Shown here piece by piece: positions 45,785 through 50,029 of a DNA stretch of 50,029 nucleotides. The notes beneath the pieces were generated by a model. The model ran no database searches. It saw only the letters and a program-made list of their open reading frames with translations, and was not told where the DNA came from. The stretch spans positions 1 through 50,029 of the forward strand of contig CALZHT010000043.1 in NCBI GenBank assembly GCA_945787445.1, given 5' to 3'. The translations under genes were made by a program, and so were the position numbers. How positions within the stretch are numbered: the stretch's first letter is position 1; each line of letters starts with the position of its first letter. Source of the stretch: an uncultured Desulfobulbaceae bacterium (GTDB lineage Bacteria; Desulfobacterota; Desulfobulbia; Desulfobulbales; CALZHT01).

Positions 45785-46819
45785 ATGAACCTTCATATTG
45801 ACGGCAGCTTTGGCGAGGGGGGCGGCCAGATCCTCAGGACCTCGCTTGCCATGGCGGCGCTGTTACAGAAACCTGTGGAGATCCATAACATTAGGGCAAA
45901 TAGAAAAAAGCCTGGATTGCGGCCCCAGCATCTTGTGGGTGTCAAGGCTCTTGCCCGGATTACGGAAGCGGAAACAACCGGCGCTTTTGAAAATTCACAG
46001 GAACTCTATTTCGCCCCCCAAACCATAAAAGGAGGCAACTACCGGTTCGATATCCGCACTGCCGGAGCCACCACCTTGGTTTTGGCGGCAATCCTGCCCC
46101 CTCTTTTGTTCGCCCCACAGCCATCGACCATTGTAATTAGCGGCGGTACCCAGGTGCCTTTCAGTCCCCCGGTGCATTACGTTGCAGACATTTTTCTGCC
46201 CATGCTTGAAAAGATGGGGGCCAAGGTGTCTGTTGAGCTGAAGAAATGGGGATGGTATCCAAAAGGGGGTGGACAGATTAATGTTCATATAAATCCGGTA
46301 GACAGACTGTTGCCATGCAATTTTACTAAAAGAGGGTTGCTGCAGAAACTGGATGCTTTGGTCGTACTTGCCAATCTGCCGGATCATATTAGAGAAAGGG
46401 AAGAAAAAACATTGACTGGATTATTGGCTCAGAACAAATATCATGCGCGATTCAGAAGGCTTTCACCCTCTTGCGTGGGCCAGGGAAATCTTCTGTTTCT
46501 GAAAGCTGCTTTTGCGGAAACCGTTGCAGGGTTTACATCACTTGGCCAGAAGGGTAAGCCGGCGGAGCAGGTTGCTGAAGAAGCCGGCCGGGAGTTTCTT
46601 GCATTTACCAAATCCCCTGCAGGAATTGACCTGCACCTGGCTGACCAGCTTATACCATATATGGCTCTTGCCCATGGAGATTCACATTTCATTACCGAAA
46701 GAATCACCAGCCATCTGCTGACCAACATTGCCATTGTGGATAAATTTCTGCCGGTCAAATTCTCGGTGGACGAAAAAACCAACACAGTCACCGTTGCAGG
46801 TGCAAATTATTCCGATTAA
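45785..46819 (+). CDS. rtcA: RNA 3'-terminal phosphate cyclase
   Basis: RtcA converts RNA 3' phosphates to 2',3' cyclic phosphates with ATP. The 344-residue protein has the family start [43 protein letters not shown], the signature FYPKGGGQ-type motif WYPKGGGQI and the catalytic histidine in [15 protein letters not shown] near the C-terminus. ATG 45785 has an AAAGGAGGGG site. No rtcB or rtcR is adjacent. Repeat A copy 2 begins right after its stop. Confidence 0.96.
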   Translation: MNLHIDGSFGEGGGQILRTSLAMAALLQKPVEIHNIRANRKKPGLRPQHLVGVKALARITEAETTGAFENSQELYFAPQTIKGGNYRFDIRTAGATTLVLAAILPPLLFAPQPSTIVISGGTQVPFSPPVHYVADIFLPMLEKMGAKVSVELKKWGWYPKGGGQINVHINPVDRLLPCNFTKRGLLQKLDALVVLANLPDHIREREEKTLTGLLAQNKYHARFRRLSPSCVGQGNLLFLKAAFAETVAGFTSLGQKGKPAEQVAEEAGREFLAFTKSPAGIDLHLADQLIPYMALAHGDSHFITERITSHLLTNIAIVDKFLPVKFSVDEKTNTVTVAGANYSD

Positions 46820-46822
46820 CTA

Positions 46823-46938
46823 GTTCCCATCCGGAAAGTTGCAGATTTGGAGGATGCTGGAACAAGTTGTTTCCAATTCGGAAACTGACAATTTTGCGAA
46901 AGGTCAAGGAGATCAAGGAATTGGGCGGAGACGTACTC
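46823..46938 (+). repeat. repeat family A, left half only
   Basis: GTTCCCATCCGGAAA and the following 100 bases match the left arm of the full element at 4100 and stop exactly after GACGTACTC, the midpoint of that element's central palindrome. AACTAG flanks the fragment on both sides (46818-46823 and 46939-46944), a possible target duplication. It lies between rtcA and the nitrilase-adenylyltransferase gene. Confidence 0.75.
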
Positions 46939-46955
46939 AACTAGCTGCCCGGTGT

Positions 46956-48206
46956 CTATTTCTGCTTCTGGATCTTCGTTATTACTGACGAGGTAGAAAA
47001 GTCATCAACCAGGGAAATATTGACCACCTTACCGCCTGCAGCCAGGACTTCCTTGGCCCCGACAATTTTATCAATGGGCCAATCAGCGCCCTTGGCCAAT
47101 ACATCCGGGTTGAGGGACTTTATCAGATTGAGAGGGGTGTCCTCATCAAAGAGGACCACGTAGTCAATACAGCCAAGGGCCGCCAACACCCGGGCCCTGC
47201 TTCCCTGATTGTTTATCGGTCTGTCCGGCCCTTTAATTGATTTGACCGAGACATCACTGTTTAGCCCCACCACCAGGCAGTCACCCTGGCGGCGCGCCTC
47301 TTCGAGATAGCTGACATGCCCTTTATGCAGGATATCGAAACAGCCGTTGGTGAAGACTATCTTCCTACCCAGTCTCTTCTGTTGAGCAATTTCATCCTGT
47401 AAATCCGAAAGTTCCATGATTTTTTCCTGGTCATGAAAGCGGTACGGCGTGATAACAGCGGTATTAAATCGCGCCCTGGCCTCTTTGAGCAAAGCAGGAT
47501 CGATAGGGATCATACAGCTTTCCGGACCTTCTGAAGCTTCGGCAAGCACAGTGCCGTCCGGCGCCAAAATCATGGAATGTCCAGCAAAAGCAGTATCGCC
47601 CGTGGTGCCGCATCGGTTGCAGGCAACAACAAAAATCTGATTCTCAATGGCGCGGGCGCGAAGCAGTGCTTGCCAATGCTCCGTCCGTGCAGCGGGCCAT
47701 TGGGCGCTCACCAGCAACATGCCGGCGCCCAGAACCGTCTGGCGCTTTGCCAGTTCCGGAAAGCGCAGGTCGTAACAAACAAGGGACGCCATCCTGCCGA
47801 GATCTGTTTCAATAGGTCTAGGATCAATACCGGCCGCAAAATGAAGATCCTCATCCATGGGCGAGAAAAGCTGTTGTTTGCGGAACTTGCCCTGGGTGCC
47901 GGCCGGTCCGGAGACGTACATGGTATTATAAATATTGACCCCTTCTGTCGATTCTTCCTTTTCAGGCAAAGATCCAGCGATCAATATGGAGTGTTTGGCA
48001 GCAAGCCCTTGTACTTCAGAAAGGATGGCCGGGGTTTCTGCCGCCAAAGTATTCAGAGTATCATAGGCAAAACCCGTGGCCCAGAGTTCCGGTAGCACAA
48101 TAATTCCCGGCCTCCTAGGTGCCAGATCGGCCAGGCCCTTGCGCACCTGTTCGATGTTTTTATCCGGTCTGCCCAGTTTGACATCGATCTGCAGAAAACC
48201 TGCCAC
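46956..48206 (-). CDS. nitrilase-type amidase fused to heptose-1-phosphate adenylyltransferase (RfaE2/HldE-C)
   Basis: Residues 1 to about 262 are a carbon-nitrogen hydrolase with the full triad: Glu in VLPELWATGF, Lys in GKFRKQQLF and Cys in LVCYDLRFP. Residues 264-416 are an RfaE2-type cytidylyltransferase-fold enzyme with FTNGCFDILHKGHVSYL, VGLNSDVSVKSIKG and ADWPIDKIVGAKEV, which makes ADP-heptose for LPS. The frame is uninterrupted. An ATG at 47417 in front of the second domain could give that domain alone. The GTG start at 48206 follows an in-frame TAA closely and has no ribosome site. The gene lies between two inverted copies of repeat A. Confidence 0.88.
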   Translation of the reverse strand: MAGFLQIDVKLGRPDKNIEQVRKGLADLAPRRPGIIVLPELWATGFAYDTLNTLAAETPAILSEVQGLAAKHSILIAGSLPEKEESTEGVNIYNTMYVSGPAGTQGKFRKQQLFSPMDEDLHFAAGIDPRPIETDLGRMASLVCYDLRFPELAKRQTVLGAGMLLVSAQWPAARTEHWQALLRARAIENQIFVVACNRCGTTGDTAFAGHSMILAPDGTVLAEASEGPESCMIPIDPALLKEARARFNTAVITPYRFHDQEKIMELSDLQDEIAQQKRLGRKIVFTNGCFDILHKGHVSYLEEARRQGDCLVVGLNSDVSVKSIKGPDRPINNQGSRARVLAALGCIDYVVLFDEDTPLNLIKSLNPDVLAKGADWPIDKIVGAKEVLAAGGKVVNISLVDDFSTSSVITKIQKQK

Positions 48207-48225
48207 CCTAACAGCGCTGCATTAT

Positions 48226-48286
48226 AATGAGAATGAGACACAACTTGTTCCTGCACCTTCCAAGTCTGCGACTTTCCGGGTGGGAA
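48226..48286 (-). repeat. repeat family A, left-end fragment, inverted
   Basis: The minus strand reads TTCCCACCCGGAAAGTCGC and on to AACAAGTTGT, matching the first 50-60 bases of the family A left arm. It faces copy 2 at 46823-46938, so the nitrilase-adenylyltransferase gene is bracketed by inverted fragments. It ends about 20 bases upstream of the gene's GTG start. Confidence 0.7.
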
Positions 48287-48450
48287 TTAATTACTTTATC
48301 AAACAACCTTGCAAATTTTTTCTATCGCGCACGATATCCACGCTGATATGACGCTGTTCTTCAAGCTCCAGCCTGATTCTGGACAATAAAAAGTTTGCAT
48401 TGCTTGAAAAAACCTCCTGTCGCAGTTCTTGCGCAAGCCCGATTCACCCA

Positions 48451-48945
48451 TTACACAATATCGGTAATGCTGCGAACGGGGGAATAGAATCCCACGGTTG
48501 TCATACGTTTTAAGGTTTCATCCGCTTCGGACAAGCTGATTATCTTGTCGAGAATGGATGCTTTCAGGATTCCGATTGTTCCAGTTACTCGAATCTCCAT
48601 CTGGCTGCACTGCCTTCTAGCGGTCCGGTCATCCGTCACCACGGCAGCGTTATTCTTCTTGGCAAAGGCAATACAGGATGCTTCACCCTTGCCGAGAAAG
48701 CCAATTAGTTCCAAAAAAATCTTATGCTCGTCCCGGGAGAGAGAAACCAGATGAAAGGTTTTTTGGTCAATGAGACGGTCAATCCCTTTTAATTTCGGAT
48801 ATTCGGCAAATCCGGAAGAGACTTCGTCATAGGTTTCCCATGTAATAACACCCTGTTTTCGATAGCGTTTTTCAAGAATGTGAAGGGAGTCCGATAGGAG
48901 GAAATTACTTAAGGCGACCGTATCGAAGACCCATTTGTCAGGCAT
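48451..48945 (-). CDS. PIN-like toxin (DUF3368/COG2405)
   Basis: This 164-residue protein has the PIN active-site acidic residues in FDTVALSNFL, GKGEASCIAFAKK and VVTDDRTARR, followed by VTGTIGILKASI, the DUF3368 pattern. It is likely an RNase toxin of the VapC type. It overlaps the antitoxin gene by eight bases. The C-terminal TDIV comes straight before the stop. Targets are unknown. Confidence 0.82.
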   Translation of the reverse strand: MPDKWVFDTVALSNFLLSDSLHILEKRYRKQGVITWETYDEVSSGFAEYPKLKGIDRLIDQKTFHLVSLSRDEHKIFLELIGFLGKGEASCIAFAKKNNAAVVTDDRTARRQCSQMEIRVTGTIGILKASILDKIISLSEADETLKRMTTVGFYSPVRSITDIV

Positions 48946-49249
48946 TGTCTACATCGGCCTCGAGAAACGAGTTGTTCTGGGGTATATCATGCTCTTGCAG
49001 CCATCTTCTGGTCTGCAGGACATTCATGCCCATTTCTTCCGCAAGTTTCCCCAGACTAATATAGCCGCCCTGAAAAGCCTCGAGCGCCCGCCGCTGCTTT
49101 TCATTTAAGGCAAGCAGATCAATCTGATAGCAGGAAACAACCGCTTGTCTCACTAGTTCGCCAACCGATGTTTCTCGTTTTTTTGATAATTCCTTCAACC
49201 CTTTAGCCAATTCCGGCTTTACTTTGACATGTAAAGTAGCGCTCTGCAT
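48938..49249 (-). CDS. antitoxin with ribbon-helix-helix and UPF0175-type domain
   Basis: From ATG 49249 the protein is about 103 residues. The N-terminus (SATLHVKVKPELAKGLKELSKKRETSVGELVRQAV) is a ribbon-helix-helix DNA-binding domain. The second half, EAFQGGYISLGKLAEEMGMNVLQTRRWLQEHDIP, resembles the UPF0175 (COG2886) antitoxin family. An ATG at 49261 is an alternative start; GGTGA before 49249 is the better ribosome site. It precedes the PIN toxin and overlaps it by eight bases, the usual antitoxin-first order. Confidence 0.8.
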   Translation of the reverse strand: MQSATLHVKVKPELAKGLKELSKKRETSVGELVRQAVVSCYQIDLLALNEKQRRALEAFQGGYISLGKLAEEMGMNVLQTRRWLQEHDIPQNNSFLEADVDNA

Positions 49250-49261
49250 AAGTTTCACCAT

Positions 49262-49312
49262 ATTATAATTATACAATAGTACAACATCAGGTATATATGT
49301 ATATTATCAGGC
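49262..49312 (-). promoter_or_regulatory. A/T-rich promoter/operator region of the toxin-antitoxin pair
   Basis: The minus strand contains TATAATTATAATA just ahead of the antitoxin start and palindrome-like TATACATATATA further up, as expected for a site bound by the ribbon-helix-helix antitoxin. No exact -35 box at normal spacing was found. Confidence 0.35.
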
Positions 49313-49442
49313 ACACCTGGTGATTATGTCAATGAATACTATCTGCTCCGAAAAAAAAATAATCAATGCCCGGCGGCCGAGATTCCCCCCGCACTCATCG
49401 CACGTTGAACACGATCAGCGAGCGCATTCCCCGTGGCTTGTC

Positions 49443-50029
49443 CTAGCCTACATAGCCGCACACCCCGGTGCGTGGAGAATTGACCACCGGCAGAAAATAG
49501 TCATCCTCGCAGTCGTGTTTTTCAGCACATGTTCTGCACAGCCAGCCGCCTTCCTCCCACTGGCACATACCGCATATCTGCTCTGCCGGCGCCTTGGCGC
49601 ATTCGTCACAGGGAATAACCGGCGGTTCGTTCCTAGCCAGAATTTCAATGGGTTTTCGGGGCGCCACCTGGCCCTCGTGGCTGCCGATTACCTTGATCAG
49701 CAATTCAGTGGAGCTGCCGAAATCATACACATAGTTCAATTCCAGACCAGAGGTAAAGGTATTGTCGATCTTGCGGTTCATGCCGAGTTCCTGGCGCCCA
49801 TGCATAAAGGCGCTCATATGGCCGCAGCATTCGAGCCAGATGTCGCGTAAAAATGTGTCCAGTGTTTGCAAACTCGTGCGGCCGGCTACTTTCAGGTGCA
49901 GCCAGTAATCCTTTGCATACAAGTCGGTGACCAGGACATGGTAAAACGGCTGCGCCTCTTTTGTTTTGCTTGCCGCAGCCGGACTGCCCGCCAGACAGGT
50001 TTGCAGATGTTTGGTCATCCCCGCCCGGG
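49443..50029 (-). CDS. pRiA4b ORF-3-like protein (5' end probably cut)
   Basis: The visible 190 residues contain YWLHLKVAGRTSLQTLDTFLRDIWLECCGHMSAF and LNYVYDFGSSTELLIKV, the plasmid pRiA4b ORF-3 domain, followed by a C-terminal Cys/His-rich segment with CDECAKAP, CGMCQWEEGGWLCRTC, probably zinc-binding. The N-terminus reads MTKHLQTC, which looks like the second half of a small zinc finger whose first CxxC would lie upstream; the frame stays open to base 50029, so the real start is likely outside. Function of the domain is unknown; it occurs on plasmids and in mobile-element surroundings. Confidence 0.7.
   Translation of the reverse strand, partial: RAGMTKHLQTCLAGSPAAASKTKEAQPFYHVLVTDLYAKDYWLHLKVAGRTSLQTLDTFLRDIWLECCGHMSAFMHGRQELGMNRKIDNTFTSGLELNYVYDFGSSTELLIKVIGSHEGQVAPRKPIEILARNEPPVIPCDECAKAPAEQICGMCQWEEGGWLCRTCAEKHDCEDDYFLPVVNSPRTGVCGYVG

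Noticed and set aside
1-50029. tRNA, rRNA, tmRNA or riboswitch genes
   Set aside because: I looked for cloverleaf-like T-arm motifs and conserved riboswitch cores and found none convincing; short RNAs cannot be excluded by eye.

Overview
The window looks like chromosomal DNA of an anaerobic, sulfur-metabolising Gram-negative bacterium, most likely a Desulfobacterota member near the Desulfobulbales. The reasons are a DsrC-type protein at the left edge, an oxygen-sensitive class III ribonucleotide reductase, many radical-SAM or low-potential redox proteins, a CooT-type nickel protein, a probable selenoprotein, BamD, Lgt and heptose-activation functions (outer membrane and LPS), and a NifA-like activator. 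This placement rests on gene content only. I saw no rRNA, tRNA, CRISPR array, transposase or phage gene.

Layout. 1-6 kb: dsrC (cut by the edge), then nrdG, a glutaredoxin-like gene and nrdD on the minus strand, with two NrdR-box-like palindromes upstream of nrdD, then nadB. 6-9 kb: a HAD phosphatase, an unrecognised gene, a CooT pair and a CoA-binding protein, separated by small repeats. 9-16.4 kb: hisS-aspS, a HEAT-repeat protein, an EamA exporter, a DUF309 protein, trxA-trxB and bamD. 16.4-20.6 kb (minus): queH behind a NifA-like sigma-54 activator, an SGNH hydrolase, and a glgX pseudogene with frameshifts and deletions. 20.7-25.4 kb: a hybrid histidine kinase plus a receiver protein, preceded by three TATCAT inverted-repeat sites, and a convergent B12-type radical SAM gene. 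25.7-32 kb (plus): lgt, an M16 protease, rpe and a membrane TPR protein, the last three overlapping. 32-36.7 kb (minus): four genes that look like one envelope operon, two FlgO-like lipoproteins, a small exported protein and a large acidic single-pass membrane protein. 37-41 kb: a TIGR00300-type ornithine cyclodeaminase facing carbamate kinase and a COG2403 P-loop protein, which reads as ornithine and carbamoyl-phosphate metabolism. 41-50 kb: a peroxiredoxin-like protein with an in-frame TGA (selenocysteine) in a UxxC motif, an outer-membrane barrel, a broken gene, AcpH, AlkD, RtcA, a nitrilase fused to a heptose-phosphate adenylyltransferase, a PIN-type toxin-antitoxin pair and a pRiA4b ORF-3-like protein.

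The strongest candidates for new biology are the four-gene envelope operon at 32-36.7 kb, whose acidic protein carries four to five FliM-N-terminus-like short motifs on a probable cytoplasmic tail; the UGA-containing redox protein with a bacterial SECIS-like hairpin; the nitrilase-RfaE2 fusion bracketed by inverted copies of a small repeat; and several families of 100-190 bp foldback repeats, one of which carries a sigma-54-like GG-N10-GC site and another of which supplies the stop codon of a gene.
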